Shown: positions 44,155 through 57,967 of the stretch, in pieces
How the letters are laid out: every line of letters starts with the position of its first letter
How positions within the stretch are numbered: the stretch's first letter is position 1
NCBI RefSeq assembly: GCF_945906775.1
Contig: NZ_CAMDRE010000001.1
Span: forward strand, 682,001 to 746,000
Reading direction: 5' to 3'
DNA length: 64,000 bases
Source: Citrobacter sp. Marseille-Q6884
GTDB lineage: Bacteria > Pseudomonadota > Gammaproteobacteria > Enterobacterales > Enterobacteriaceae
The notes under the pieces: generated by a model
Database searches by the model: none
Seen by the model: only the letters and a program-made list of their open reading frames with translations
What the model was told of the DNA's origin: nothing
Translations under genes and position numbers: made by a program

Positions 44155-45258
44155 ATGACAAAAGCACTGCTGTCTCACCCCTCGCGCCAGACCAGCAATC
44201 ACGCTGGCCGCATCATACTTTGGATGCGTAAAAATCTATTTTCCAGCTGGTCAAACAGCCTGCTCACGCTGTTATGCGTGTGGTTAATGTGGATGTTCAT
44301 TCCACCGCTGTTCAACTGGGCATTTCTGCAGGCCAACTGGGTAGGTTCGACCCGCGCTGATTGTACAAAAGCGGGCGCGTGCTGGGTGTTTATCCATGAA
44401 CGCTTCGGGCAATTTATGTATGGGCTCTATCCACACGATCAGCGCTGGCGGATTAACCTGGCCCTGGCTATTGGTCTGCTCTCCATTGCCCCTATGTTCT
44501 GGAAAGCGATGTCTCACCGTGGTCGCTATATCGCCGTCTGGGCGGTGGTTTATCCGATTGTAGTCTGGTGGTTGTTGTACGGTGGATTTTTCGGTCTCGA
44601 ACGTGTAGAGACACGTCAGTGGGGTGGACTGACACTCACCCTGATTATTGCCTCTGTCGGTATTGCAGGCGCGCTTCCGTGGGGGATTTTACTGGCATTG
44701 GGTCGTCGTTCTCATATGCCTGTCGTTCGGATTTTATCGGTCATTTTCATTGAGTTCTGGCGTGGTGTGCCGTTAATCACCGTCCTGTTTATGTCTTCGG
44801 TCATGCTTCCATTATTTATGTCCGAAGGCACCAGTATCGACAAGCTGATTCGGGCGCTGGTTGGTGTCATCCTTTTCCAGTCCGCCTATGTCGCGGAGGT
44901 CGTACGTGGAGGACTGCAAGCCCTGCCGAAAGGCCAGTATGAAGCTGCCGAATCTCTGGCACTGGGATACTGGAAAACCCAGGGGTTGGTCATTCTTCCG
45001 CAAGCCCTCAAGCTGGTCATTCCCGGTCTGGTCAATACGATCATCGCCCTGTTCAAGGATACCAGCCTGGTCATCATTATCGGATTGTTTGATCTCTTCA
45101 GTAGCGTTCAACAAGCAACCGTGGACCCTGCCTGGCTGGGTATGTCCACGGAAGGGTATGTTTTTGCCGCTCTGATTTACTGGGTTTTCTGCTTCAGCAT
45201 GTCGCGTTATAGCCAGCATCTGGAAAAACGTTTTAACACCGGGCGTACACCGCAATGA
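44155..45258 (+). CDS. yhdY: Amino-acid ABC transporter permease YhdY
   Basis: A 367-residue permease with the EAA loop GQYEAAESLALGYWKTQGLV and a long N-terminal membrane part. Two ATGs are adjacent; 44155 has the better distance from AAGGAG and gives the E. coli length. It starts 9 nt after yhdX and ends 7 nt before yhdZ. Confidence 0.94.
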   Translation: MTKALLSHPSRQTSNHAGRIILWMRKNLFSSWSNSLLTLLCVWLMWMFIPPLFNWAFLQANWVGSTRADCTKAGACWVFIHERFGQFMYGLYPHDQRWRINLALAIGLLSIAPMFWKAMSHRGRYIAVWAVVYPIVVWWLLYGGFFGLERVETRQWGGLTLTLIIASVGIAGALPWGILLALGRRSHMPVVRILSVIFIEFWRGVPLITVLFMSSVMLPLFMSEGTSIDKLIRALVGVILFQSAYVAEVVRGGLQALPKGQYEAAESLALGYWKTQGLVILPQALKLVIPGLVNTIIALFKDTSLVIIIGLFDLFSSVQQATVDPAWLGMSTEGYVFAALIYWVFCFSMSRYSQHLEKRFNTGRTPQ

Positions 45259-45265
45259 GGAATTT

Positions 45266-46024
45266 ATGAGTCAATTAATAATGCCGTCTAACGACGCGAT
45301 GATTACGCTGGAAAACGTCAACAAATGGTATGGACAGTTTCACGTACTGAAAAACATCAACCTGAAGGTAAAACAGGGGGAAAGAATCGTATTATGTGGA
45401 CCTTCTGGCTCGGGTAAATCGACAACAATCCGTTGTATTAACCATCTGGAAGAGCATCAGCAAGGCCGCATTGTCGTGGATGGAATTGAGCTTAATGAAG
45501 ATATCCGCAATATTGAACGCGTCAGGCAAGAGGTGGGGATGGTCTTTCAACATTTTAATCTCTTTCCTCACTTAACGGTCCTGCAAAACTGCACACTGGC
45601 ACCTATCTGGGTGCAAAAGATGCCAAAGAAAGAGGCTGACGTGCTGGCAATGCACTATCTGGAGCGCGTACGTATTGCTGAGCATGCCCATAAATACCCA
45701 GGGCAAATTTCCGGTGGGCAGCAGCAACGTGTGGCTATTGCACGTTCGCTGTGCATGAAACCAAAAATCATGTTATTTGATGAGCCTACGTCAGCCCTGG
45801 ATCCTGAAATGGTGAAAGAAGTGCTGGATACCATGATCGGCCTGGCGCAATCGGGAATGACCATGCTTTGCGTCACTCATGAAATGGGGTTTGCCCGAAC
45901 GGTGGCGGACAGGGTGATCTTTATGGATCTTGGTGAGATTGTTGAACAGGCACCACCGAACGAGTTTTTTGCCAATCCAAAATCTGAACGTACTCGTGCG
46001 TTTTTGTCTCAGGTTATTCATTAA
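45266..46024 (+). CDS. yhdZ: Amino-acid ABC transporter ATP-binding protein YhdZ
   Basis: A 252-residue ABC ATPase. Walker A is GPSGSGKST, the signature SGGQQQRVAIARSL, Walker B IMLFDEPT, and the switch His lies in CVTHEMGFA. It powers YhdWXY import of polar amino acids. Last gene of the operon, before a terminator and the rRNA operon. Confidence 0.95.
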   Translation: MSQLIMPSNDAMITLENVNKWYGQFHVLKNINLKVKQGERIVLCGPSGSGKSTTIRCINHLEEHQQGRIVVDGIELNEDIRNIERVRQEVGMVFQHFNLFPHLTVLQNCTLAPIWVQKMPKKEADVLAMHYLERVRIAEHAHKYPGQISGGQQQRVAIARSLCMKPKIMLFDEPTSALDPEMVKEVLDTMIGLAQSGMTMLCVTHEMGFARTVADRVIFMDLGEIVEQAPPNEFFANPKSERTRAFLSQVIH

Positions 46025-46032
46025 ATTCACAG

Positions 46033-46070
46033 GCCGGAAAGGTAAGTATGTTGCCATCCGGCTATTTTTT
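46033..46070 (+). terminator. Intrinsic terminator after yhdZ
   Basis: GCCGGA (46033-46038) pairs with TCCGGC (46057-46062) followed by TATTTTTT. The loop is long (18 nt). Confidence 0.7.
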
Positions 46071-46085
46071 GAGTCACATAAACGC

Positions 46086-46117
46086 AAAAAGGCCATCCTT
46101 TCGGATGGCCTTTCGCT
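46086..46117 (-). terminator. rRNA operon terminator
   Basis: GGCCATCC (46091-46098) pairs with GGATGGCC (46103-46110) around a TTTC loop. On the minus strand the stem is followed by T5. It lies 7 bp beyond the last 5S gene, as T1 of E. coli rrn operons. Confidence 0.92.
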
Positions 46118-46124
46118 TGATTTG

Positions 46125-46244
46125 ATGTCTGGCAGTTCCCTACTCTCGCATGGGGAGACCCCACACTACCATCGGCGCTACGGCGTTTCACTTCTGAGTT
46201 CGGCATGGGGTCAGGTGGGACCACCGCGCTACAGCCGCCAGACA
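46125..46244 (-). rRNA. rrfF: 5S rRNA (distal copy, rrfF type)
   Basis: A 120-nt sequence nearly identical to the other 5S copy at 46369-46488. It begins TGTCTGGCGGC where the other has TGCCTGGCGGC, and the opposite end of the terminal stem is changed to match (GTCTGG/CCAGAC), so pairing is kept. The second 5S after tRNA-Thr is the mark of the rrnD type. Confidence 0.97.
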
Positions 46245-46280
46245 AATTCTTTTCTAAGCGCCGAACTTTAACCTAAAAAC

Positions 46281-46356
46281 TGGTGCTGATACCCAGAGTC
46301 GAACTGGGGACCTCACCCTTACCAAGGGTGCGCTCTACCAACTGAGCCATATCAGC
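46281..46356 (-). tRNA. thrV: tRNA-Thr (GGT anticodon)
   Basis: A 76-nt tRNA with encoded CCA. It reads GCTGATATGGCTCAG at the 5' end, and the anticodon loop contains CTTGGTAAG (GGT). It is located between two 5S genes, as thrV in E. coli rrnD. Confidence 0.97.
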
Positions 46357-46368
46357 ACACTAAATTTG

Positions 46369-46488
46369 ATGCCTGGCAGTTCCCTACTCTCGCATGGGGA
46401 GACCCCACACTACCATCGGCGCTACGGCGTTTCACTTCTGAGTTCGGCATGGGGTCAGGTGGGACCACCGCGCTACAGCCGCCAGGCA
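46369..46488 (-). rRNA. rrfD: 5S rRNA (proximal copy)
   Basis: A 120-nt gene starting TGCCTGGCGGCC and ending CTGCCAGGCAT, the canonical enterobacterial 5S. It lies 92 bp after the 23S gene. Confidence 0.98.
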
Positions 46489-46580
46489 AATTCTGTTTAT
46501 TAACCCCTTTTCGCCGGTTAATTCAATCTGTATCAGGCTGAAAATCGTCTTCTCTTTCGCCAAAACATCTTCGGCGTTGT

Positions 46581-49486
<2,906 letters not shown>

Positions 49487-49695
49487 TCACAACCCGAAGA
49501 TGTTTCTTTCGATTCATCATCGTGCTGCGAAAATTTGAGAGACTCGAACACACCATTTATCTGTTCTTATTACGGAGAACAGACACAGTGTGTCGTTTCA
49601 ATTTTCAGCTTGATCCAGATTTTTAAAGAGCAAAACTTCGCAGTGAACCTTTTCAGGTACACTCTGAAGTTTTCTTGGGTTTTTGCAGTAAGTAA

Positions 49696-49771
49696 TGGTG
49701 GAGCTATGCGGGATCGAACCGCAGACCTCCTGCGTGCAAAGCAGGCGCTCTCCCAGCTGAGCTATAGCCCC
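49696..49771 (-). tRNA. alaU: tRNA-Ala (TGC anticodon)
   Basis: A 76-nt tRNA with encoded CCA, 5' GGGGCTATAGCTCAG and anticodon loop CTTTGCACG (TGC). It is in the 16S-23S spacer. Confidence 0.97.
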
Positions 49772-49830
49772 ATCGAAGTCATCTCATTCACCTTAATCTT
49801 CCGGAACACCCTTCGGCATCAGAAAGAATT

Positions 49831-49907
<77 letters not shown>

Positions 49908-49977
49908 GCAGAGATTTCTTACTGCTAATTTTCATCAGACAATCTGTGTGGACACTACAAGGAACGGTTCTTTAAGG

Positions 49978-51519
<1,542 letters not shown>

Positions 51520-51840
51520 AAGTTTGATGCTCGTGAATTAAACTTCGTAATGAATTACGTGTTCACTCAGAGACTTGGTATTCATTTTTCGTCTTGCGAC
51601 GTTAAGAATCCGTATCATTGAGTGCCCACACAGATTGTCTGATAAATTGTTAAAGAGCAGTTGCGACGCGCTTTAGCGCTCTGTCGCGAGGTGGCGTATA
51701 TTACGCTTTCCTCTTTCAGAGTCAACCCTGAATTTCAGGATTTTTCTCTTTACCGAACCGGCTGTTTGCGTGAAGTGATTCACATCCGCCGTGTCGATGG
51801 AGGCGCATTATAGGGATCCCATTTTTTAGCACAAGTGTTT
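51520..51840 (-). promoter_or_regulatory. rRNA operon P1/P2 promoters and antitermination leader
   Basis: P1 has -35 TTGTGC (51834-51829) and -10 TATAAT (51812-51807) with a 16-bp spacer, then GCGCCTCC. P2 has -35 TTGACT (51725-51720) and -10 TAATAT (51703-51698). A boxA-like TGCTCTTTAACA lies between P2 and 16S. These are the growth-rate-regulated rrn signals known from E. coli. The remaining bases to 51988 hold A-rich upstream sequence for P1 and the yrdA promoter. Confidence 0.93.
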
Positions 51841-51988
51841 TTTGGATCTTTTTTGTTGAATGACTGTTTTTTGCCCCTTTCGCTACATTCCTGTGCAATT
51901 TGGCTGATTTTTGATAGCTAAATCACTTGCACAGTCTCAATAATCCAACCAAAGTCTTCATTACCGCTCTATTTTCGTTGAGGTAAAC

Positions 51989-52543
51989 ATGTCTGATGTA
52001 CTACGTCCTTATAAGGATCTTTTCCCGCAGATCGGAAAACGCGTGATGATCGACACCAGTAGTGTCGTCATTGGTGATGTTCACCTGGCTGATGATGTTG
52101 GGATCTGGCCACTGGTTGCGATCCGGGGTGACGTGAACTACGTGGAGATTGGCGCCCGCACTAACATTCAGGACGGTAGTGTGCTTCATGTGACACATAA
52201 ATCCTCTTCTAATCCACAGGGTAATCCACTCATCGTAGGCGAGGATGTCACAGTCGGTCACAAAGTCATGCTGCACGGCTGCGTCATCGGCAACCGTGTT
52301 TTGGTCGGTATGGGCTCAATTCTGCTGGACGGCGTAGTTGTAGAAGATGACGTTATGATTGGTGCGGGAAGTCTGGTGCCGCAAAACAAACGTCTGGAAA
52401 GCGGATATCTGTATCTGGGAAGCCCAGTGAAGCAGATACGTCCACTGAGCGATGAAGAGAAAGCTGGCCTGCAATACTCCGCTAACAACTATGTTAAGTG
52501 GAAAGATGAGTATTTAAGTCAGGGTAACCAAACCCAACCATGA
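51989..52543 (+). CDS. yrdA: Gamma-carbonic anhydrase-like protein YrdA
   Basis: A 184-residue left-handed beta-helix protein with hexapeptide repeats (for example VVIGDVHLADDVGIWP, and VLVGMGSILLDGVVVED). Metal-binding His residues are in VLHVTH and VGHKVMLHGC. Related to gamma-carbonic anhydrases and to PaaY; its substrate is unsure. It overlaps the convergent yrdB by 25 nt. Confidence 0.94.
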   Translation: MSDVLRPYKDLFPQIGKRVMIDTSSVVIGDVHLADDVGIWPLVAIRGDVNYVEIGARTNIQDGSVLHVTHKSSSNPQGNPLIVGEDVTVGHKVMLHGCVIGNRVLVGMGSILLDGVVVEDDVMIGAGSLVPQNKRLESGYLYLGSPVKQIRPLSDEEKAGLQYSANNYVKWKDEYLSQGNQTQP

Positions 52544-52776
52544 TCGTCTTCTTGCTGGGCCTGGATCAATGCTTCTGCCTCTTCTTCCAGATCCCAGCGA
52601 TGCATTCGAAAGATGTCCAGCCACTGTTCTGGCGTGTCTCCACCAAAGCGATACGCCAACACCTCCCCCTTGATGGCACACATTAACTGCATACCATGAA
52701 CCATAGCCGGAAAGACGACTGCATTGATATCGGTTTTCCACTCTTCTCTGTCGGGAAACTGGATCGCCTGATTCAC
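52519..52776 (-). CDS. yrdB: YrdB family protein (DUF1488)
   Basis: An 85-residue protein of the DUF1488 family (MNQAIQFPDREEW start). Its function is unknown. It overlaps aroE by 4 nt (ATGA) and so is translated with it. Confidence 0.9.
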   Translation of the reverse strand: MNQAIQFPDREEWKTDINAVVFPAMVHGMQLMCAIKGEVLAYRFGGDTPEQWLDIFRMHRWDLEEEAEALIQAQQEDDHGWVWLP

Positions 52777-53594
52777 GCAGACAACTCCTGTTGCAGCTTT
52801 TTAATAACGGGTTCAACCTCTGGCAATACACCATGCCAGAGTAAAACAGCATGTGCGGCCTGCCCCACCAGCATTCCCAAACCATCGGCATATCGTCTTG
52901 CTCCCTGCTGCACACACCAGGAAAGAAAAGGCGTCATGCCCTTTTGATAAAACATGTCATAGCAGGAGACTGAAGCATGGATCACCGATGCAGGAATGGC
53001 CGGTACATCACCGCTAATGCCACTGGACGTCGCATTAATGATCAGATCGAATTCGTAGTGCTCAAGTTCATCCATCACCACAGCCTGGACACTGCCTGTA
53101 TGGGAGAAAACTTGCGCCAATTCTTCAGCGCGAGAAGCAGTACGGTTCACGATGGTAACCGCGCAATCCATAGACAGAAGCGGCAACAACACTCCACGGG
53201 ATGCGCCACCAGCGCCAATAAGCAGAATGCGCGACCCGGGATGAATAAACGATAAACGCTCAAGATCGCTTAACAAGCCTATACCATCGGTGTTATCTCC
53301 CAGTAAACGACCATCCTCAAGACGTTTAAGCGTATTAACCGCACCAGCAAGTGACGCCCGCTCGGTCAATTCATCTGCTCGTGCAAACGCCTCTTCTTTG
53401 AAGGGAACGGTAATGTTTGCCCCTTTTCCCCCTTCAGCAAAGAAGGTATTCAGCGTATTAACAAAATTATCGACAGGTGCCAGTACACGCCCATAGGAAT
53501 GATCAATATTCAGCAGCTGAGCAAATTGCTGATGGATAAAAGGCGACTTGCTGTGCGCTATCGGATTACCAAAAACAGCATAGTTTTCTTTCAT
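52773..53594 (-). CDS. aroE: Shikimate dehydrogenase AroE
   Basis: An NADP-dependent enzyme that reduces 3-dehydroshikimate to shikimate in aromatic amino-acid synthesis. It has 273 residues starting MKENYAVFGNPIAHS at 53594. The catalytic Lys is in TVPFKEEAF, Asp in NTDGIG, and the NADP loop is GAGGASRG. It follows tsaC by one base. Confidence 0.97.
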   Translation of the reverse strand: MKENYAVFGNPIAHSKSPFIHQQFAQLLNIDHSYGRVLAPVDNFVNTLNTFFAEGGKGANITVPFKEEAFARADELTERASLAGAVNTLKRLEDGRLLGDNTDGIGLLSDLERLSFIHPGSRILLIGAGGASRGVLLPLLSMDCAVTIVNRTASRAEELAQVFSHTGSVQAVVMDELEHYEFDLIINATSSGISGDVPAIPASVIHASVSCYDMFYQKGMTPFLSWCVQQGARRYADGLGMLVGQAAHAVLLWHGVLPEVEPVIKKLQQELSA

Positions 53595-53595
53595 A

Positions 53596-54171
53596 TTACC
53601 CCTGTCTAAACTGTTCACCCGTCAAAGCATCACGGATTTCCGAGGGATTTAAGCGTCCTCCGGTATCGCCTTCAACAACAGGAAAATCTGCGCCGAATTG
53701 TGCTCGTACTTCCTCTACCGTTCTGCAAGGGGGTAAACCACTCAAATTCGCACTGGTAGAGACGAGCGGTTTGCCATAAGCCTGGCACAATGCGACCACC
53801 AGAGGATGATCGGTAACACGTACGGCCAGGGAATCAAAATGTCCCGTTAGCCAACGAGGTGTGGAAGACTGTGCGGGAAAAACAAAAGTAACCGGGCCAG
53901 GCCAACGGGAGAAGACGGCTTTTCGCTGGGCATCCGTCAGCATGCTGTCATCGATGTACGGCTTAAGCTGTTCAAAACTCGCCGCAATCAGAATTAAGCC
54001 TTTTTCGATTGGTCGTTGTTTCAGTTCCAACAAACGGGTCACGGCCGTTTCACTATCGGGATCACAACCAACACCGAAAACAGCTTCTGTTGGATAGGCG
54101 ATGACATTTTCTTGTTTCAGAACCTCTATCGCATCAGCGATGATGGTGTCTGTGGGCAGGTTATTATTCAC
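53596..54171 (-). CDS. tsaC: Threonylcarbamoyl-AMP synthase TsaC (YrdC)
   Basis: The YrdC/Sua5 enzyme that makes threonylcarbamoyl-AMP for the t6A37 modification of tRNA. About 191 residues; the RNA/ATP-binding core has KQRP and the conserved SANLSG. The GTG start at 54171 (MNNNLPTDTI) matches the family better than the upstream ATG at 54216. It is part of yrdD-tsaC-aroE-yrdB. Confidence 0.94.
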   Translation of the reverse strand: MNNNLPTDTIIADAIEVLKQENVIAYPTEAVFGVGCDPDSETAVTRLLELKQRPIEKGLILIAASFEQLKPYIDDSMLTDAQRKAVFSRWPGPVTFVFPAQSSTPRWLTGHFDSLAVRVTDHPLVVALCQAYGKPLVSTSANLSGLPPCRTVEEVRAQFGADFPVVEGDTGGRLNPSEIRDALTGEQFRQG

Positions 54172-54175
54172 TTTT

Positions 54176-54718
54176 TTATTCCGCCGAAATCGGCTTTCCA
54201 CATTGTTTACTGGCACAAAAGTGTTTCACACCCTGCGCGGTTTTCTTTTCGATGAGGAGCGGATAATGGCACTCAGGACATTCTCCGGCTAATGGTTTGA
54301 AGTTAATGACAAACTGACACTCCGGATAGCGATCGCAGGAGTAAAAGGTTTTGCCATAACGTGAACGCCGCTGCACCAGATGTCCCGTCTGGCATTGAGG
54401 ACACACAATGGCTGTTTCATCAGGCTTATCGATGAGTTCAGTATGATCGCATGCAGGATAGTCGCTGCAGCCAATGAACATGCCGAATCGTCCCTGCCTC
54501 AGCACCAACTCAGCGCCGCATGCGGGGCAAAACTTACCCTCCAGAACTTTGACAATATGTCCATCCGCAGAAGATTTTAGCGGACGGACATAGTCACATT
54601 CCGGATAGTGTGAACAACCGAGAAACGGACCATGTTTCCCGGAGCGAATAACCAGTTCAGCCCCACATTGCGGGCAGGGCTCATTTTTACGCACCGTAAA
54701 CAGTGCTGATTTAGCCAT
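54176..54718 (-). CDS. yrdD: YrdD, protein with topoisomerase-type zinc ribbons
   Basis: 180 residues with four zinc-ribbon repeats of the topoisomerase I C-terminal type. Cys pairs are seen in CPQCGAEL...CSHYPEC, CPACGAEL...CSDYPAC, CPQCQTGH...CDRYPEC and CPECHYPL...CASKQC. DNA binding is likely; its role is unknown. It comes between smg and tsaC. Confidence 0.93.
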   Translation of the reverse strand: MAKSALFTVRKNEPCPQCGAELVIRSGKHGPFLGCSHYPECDYVRPLKSSADGHIVKVLEGKFCPACGAELVLRQGRFGMFIGCSDYPACDHTELIDKPDETAIVCPQCQTGHLVQRRSRYGKTFYSCDRYPECQFVINFKPLAGECPECHYPLLIEKKTAQGVKHFCASKQCGKPISAE

Positions 54719-54744
54719 AACAACTCATACTGAATGAAGATTGA

Positions 54745-55218
54745 TTAATGAAGCATACCTTCATTCACCTCAAAGAGTAATTCTTCCATTTGCTGATACG
54801 CATTTTCACAACCTGGAATGTTGAATAAAACCATCAGGATCACCCACTTCAGGTCTTCCAGATCGAACTCCGCCGTATCCAGCGCGAGAACGCGTTCAAT
54901 GACCATTTCTCGCGTTTCGAGGTTTAGCACCTGAATCTGCTCCAGGAATAACAGGAATCCCCGACAGCTTGCATCCAGTCGCTCGCACTCTTCTGCAGTA
55001 TAAATACGTATAGAAAGAGGGTCAGAGGCAAGCTGCATGGGTTCAGCAAGGCCATCCTGGTAATCAGCAAGCTTTTCCAGCCACAGTAACGCGTTGTAGA
55101 TGTCTTCACGATCAAAACCAGCGTCGGTAAGATCCCGCTCCAGTTTGTCCTGATCCACACGCAGCTCGGCTTCGTTATGGATGTATGTCTCAAACAAATA
55201 CATTAGTACGTCGAACAT
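54745..55218 (-). CDS. smg: Smg family protein (DUF494)
   Basis: A 157-residue acidic, helical protein (MFDVLMYLFETYIHNEAELR). Its function is unknown. It overlaps the end of dprA by 29 nt, as in E. coli. Confidence 0.93.
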   Translation of the reverse strand: MFDVLMYLFETYIHNEAELRVDQDKLERDLTDAGFDREDIYNALLWLEKLADYQDGLAEPMQLASDPLSIRIYTAEECERLDASCRGFLLFLEQIQVLNLETREMVIERVLALDTAEFDLEDLKWVILMVLFNIPGCENAYQQMEELLFEVNEGMLH

Positions 55219-56314
55219 GGCTTGCCCTCCTCAATCGGACATAGCCGCCGGGTACAGCTGCGATCCATCCTGCTAACTCCAGTTCGAGTAGCTGACTGAC
55301 TACCTCTGGCACAGGTTGGCCGGCACGTTCAGCGACGACGTCAACAGGTGTTACCTCATCTCCTACGTTAGCCAGGAGCTCTGGAAATGGCAATGCCACC
55401 TCTTCGTGATCTGGAGAATAAATTGAATTTTCAGGTTCATCTGGCAACCAATGTAAACCGTATTGCAAATTTTCCAGAATATCCTCTGGTGCTGTCACAA
55501 GCGTAGCGCCCTGCTTAATAAGCCAGTGTGGCCCTTCACTCCCGGGACTCCCTATCGGCCCAGGTAAAGCAAACACTTCACGCCCCTGTTCCAGGGCACA
55601 GCGCGCAGTGACCAATGAACCACTGCGCTGTACGGCTTCAACCACCAGCACACCTTTACTCAGACCGCTAATAATACGGTTGCGTCGGGGAAAATTGCGC
55701 GATAAAGGGGGCATTTCCAAAGGGAACTCAGATACTAACGCTCCACCTCCCTCAACCAGACGTTCAGCAAGACGGATATGTCGCCGTGGGTGAATGGTAT
55801 CCAACCCGTTCCCCAACACCGCAATACTTTTCCCTTGCATATTAATCGCAGCATTATGTGCCACACCATCAATTCCCCGAGCCAATCCACTGGTGATCGT
55901 CACGCCATATGCTGCAAGCTTTTCACAAAATAACCGTCCCCAACGTTCGCCATACCAGGAGTGATCCCGGCTGCCTACAACCGCGATCTGAAACGAATGA
56001 AGACATTCGGGATGCCCCACAACAAAGAGCACACCGGGATAGTCTTCAATGGCGCGAAGCTGTAGCGGGTAATTTTTACTGTCGGCAACCATTAAATGGT
56101 GATTCGGCAACTCCAGCCAGCGCAGCGTTTTTTCCAGTGCCTGTTCGGAAAAGGTCAAAAAACGCGCTGCTTGTCGGGAGGAGAGCCCAGCGCATTGAAG
56201 TATCGCTTTGTTAATACACGGTTGAGCAATAAGCCAGTGCGCAACACGCACCATCTCATCTCCGTACAGTTCACTCACTCGTGCTAAACGTAACCAAATC
56301 TCAGTGTGGGTCAT
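55190..56314 (-). CDS. dprA: DNA-processing protein DprA (Smf)
   Basis: A 374-residue protein that binds incoming single-stranded DNA and loads RecA in naturally competent bacteria. The Rossmann domain has VVGSRDHSWYGE, SGLARGIDGVAH and the family motif FPRRNRIISGLS. A C-terminal winged-helix domain follows. Divergent from def. Confidence 0.95.
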   Translation of the reverse strand: MTHTEIWLRLARVSELYGDEMVRVAHWLIAQPCINKAILQCAGLSSRQAARFLTFSEQALEKTLRWLELPNHHLMVADSKNYPLQLRAIEDYPGVLFVVGHPECLHSFQIAVVGSRDHSWYGERWGRLFCEKLAAYGVTITSGLARGIDGVAHNAAINMQGKSIAVLGNGLDTIHPRRHIRLAERLVEGGGALVSEFPLEMPPLSRNFPRRNRIISGLSKGVLVVEAVQRSGSLVTARCALEQGREVFALPGPIGSPGSEGPHWLIKQGATLVTAPEDILENLQYGLHWLPDEPENSIYSPDHEEVALPFPELLANVGDEVTPVDVVAERAGQPVPEVVSQLLELELAGWIAAVPGGYVRLRRASHVRRTNVFV

Positions 56315-56443
56315 CCTGATTCCCCTGCCACAAGCAGTCTTATCAATCTTTGCGATTGGTCACTGATGCTGTCAATCAGAGGGGGTTTTGTCTAGAATAG
56401 AGGTAATAATGTTTTCAACTCCTGAATACAACTCTGGATAACT

Positions 56444-56953
56444 ATGTCAGTTTTGCAAGTGTTACATATCCCGGACGAGCGCCTTCGCAAAGTCGCAAAA
56501 CCGGTTGAAGAAGTGAATGCAGAAATTCAACGTATCGTCGATGATATGTTCGAAACGATGTACGCCGAAGAAGGTATTGGTCTGGCGGCAACACAGGTCG
56601 ATATTCATCAGCGTATCATTGTTATTGATGTTTCTGAGAACCGCGACGAGCGTCTGGTGTTGATTAACCCAGAACTGCTGGAGAAAGACGGTGAGACAGG
56701 CATTGAAGAAGGTTGCCTGTCCATACCGGAACAGCGAGCATTAGTGCCGCGTGCTGAGAAAGTCAAAATTCGTGCGCTCGATCGCGACGGTAACCCATTT
56801 GAACTGGAAGCAGACGGTCTGTTAGCTATCTGTATTCAACATGAAATGGATCATTTGGTCGGAAAGTTGTTTATCGATTATCTGTCTCCGTTGAAACAGC
56901 AGCGTATTCGTCAGAAAGTTGAAAAGCTCGACCGCCTGAACGCCCGAGCTTAA
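56444..56953 (+). CDS. def: Peptide deformylase
   Basis: An Fe/Zn hydrolase that removes the N-formyl group from new proteins. The three motifs are GIGLAATQV, EGCLSIPE and QHEMDHLVGK (with the metal-binding Cys and two His). It has 169 residues, the E. coli length, and is followed by fmt after 14 nt. Confidence 0.98.
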   Translation: MSVLQVLHIPDERLRKVAKPVEEVNAEIQRIVDDMFETMYAEEGIGLAATQVDIHQRIIVIDVSENRDERLVLINPELLEKDGETGIEEGCLSIPEQRALVPRAEKVKIRALDRDGNPFELEADGLLAICIQHEMDHLVGKLFIDYLSPLKQQRIRQKVEKLDRLNARA

Positions 56954-56967
56954 GGACAAGGATCAAC

Positions 56968-57915
56968 GTGTCAGACTCACTACGTATTATTTTTGCGGGT
57001 ACACCTGACTTTGCAGCGCGTCATCTTGACGCGCTGTTGTCTTCTGGACATAACGTCGTTGGCGTGTTTACCCAACCGGATCGCCCTGCGGGACGCGGTA
57101 AAAAGCTGATGCCCAGCCCGGTAAAAGTACTGGCGGAAGAAAAAGGGATACCGGTTTTTCAACCTGTCTCGCTTCGCCCCCAGGAAAATCAGCAGCTGGT
57201 TGCTGACTTACACGCAGATGTGATGGTCGTGGTGGCATATGGCCTGATTCTGCCAAAAGCGGTGCTGGATATGCCGCGACTGGGTTGCATCAATGTCCAC
57301 GGTTCTTTGCTTCCGCGCTGGCGCGGTGCGGCACCGATCCAACGTTCACTCTGGGCGGGTGATGCCGAAACTGGCGTAACCATCATGCAGATGGATATTG
57401 GCCTGGATACAGGCGATATGCTGCATAAACTTTCCTGCCCGATCACCGCTGACGATACCAGCGCCAGCCTCTATAACAAGCTGGCCGAGCTCGGCCCCCA
57501 GGGACTGCTTCATACGTTACAACTGCTGGCAAGCGGGACCGCAAAACCTGAAGTCCAGGATGAGTCGCAGGTATGTTATGCCGAGAAACTCAGCAAAGAA
57601 GAAGCTCGCGTGGACTGGACGCTTAGCGCCGCACAACTGGAACGCTGCATTCGAGCCTTTAATCCATGGCCAATGAGTTACATTGTTATCGACGAGCAGC
57701 CGGTCAAAATCTGGCAAGCGACCGTCATTGATAAACCTGCAGGTGCCGAACCGGGGACTATTCTGGAGGCGACCCGTCAGGGTATTCAGGTTGCAACAGG
57801 TGATGGCATTTTGAATCTCACCTCTTTGCAGCCTGCCGGCAAAAAGGCCATGAGCGCGCAGGATTTACTTAATTCGCGCCGGGAGTGGTTCGTGCCCGGT
57901 AACCGGCTTCTCTAA
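56968..57915 (+). CDS. fmt: Methionyl-tRNA formyltransferase
   Basis: The enzyme formylates initiator Met-tRNA using 10-formyl-THF. The start is GTG at 56968. The catalytic part contains NVHGSLLPRWRGAAPIQR and the Asp in DIGLDTGDM. The C-terminal OB-like domain binds tRNA. It has 315 residues, as in E. coli. def and fmt form an operon. Confidence 0.98.
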   Translation: MSDSLRIIFAGTPDFAARHLDALLSSGHNVVGVFTQPDRPAGRGKKLMPSPVKVLAEEKGIPVFQPVSLRPQENQQLVADLHADVMVVVAYGLILPKAVLDMPRLGCINVHGSLLPRWRGAAPIQRSLWAGDAETGVTIMQMDIGLDTGDMLHKLSCPITADDTSASLYNKLAELGPQGLLHTLQLLASGTAKPEVQDESQVCYAEKLSKEEARVDWTLSAAQLERCIRAFNPWPMSYIVIDEQPVKIWQATVIDKPAGAEPGTILEATRQGIQVATGDGILNLTSLQPAGKKAMSAQDLLNSRREWFVPGNRLL

Positions 57916-57929
57916 CGGTTCATCTCTTT

Positions 57930-57960
57930 AAAGCCCGGGGTCTCCGGGCATTTTTATTTT
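57930..57960 (+). terminator. Intrinsic terminator between fmt and rsmB
   Basis: GCCCGG (57933-57938) pairs with CCGGGC (57944-57949), followed by TTTTTATTTT that runs up to the rsmB start. Some read-through into rsmB is likely. Confidence 0.85.
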
Positions 57961-57967
57961 TGCACTT

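Noticed and set aside
46125..46488. Two 5S genes as a recent assembly duplication
   Set aside because: A tRNA-Thr lies between them and the copies differ with compensating changes; this is the known rrnD arrangement.
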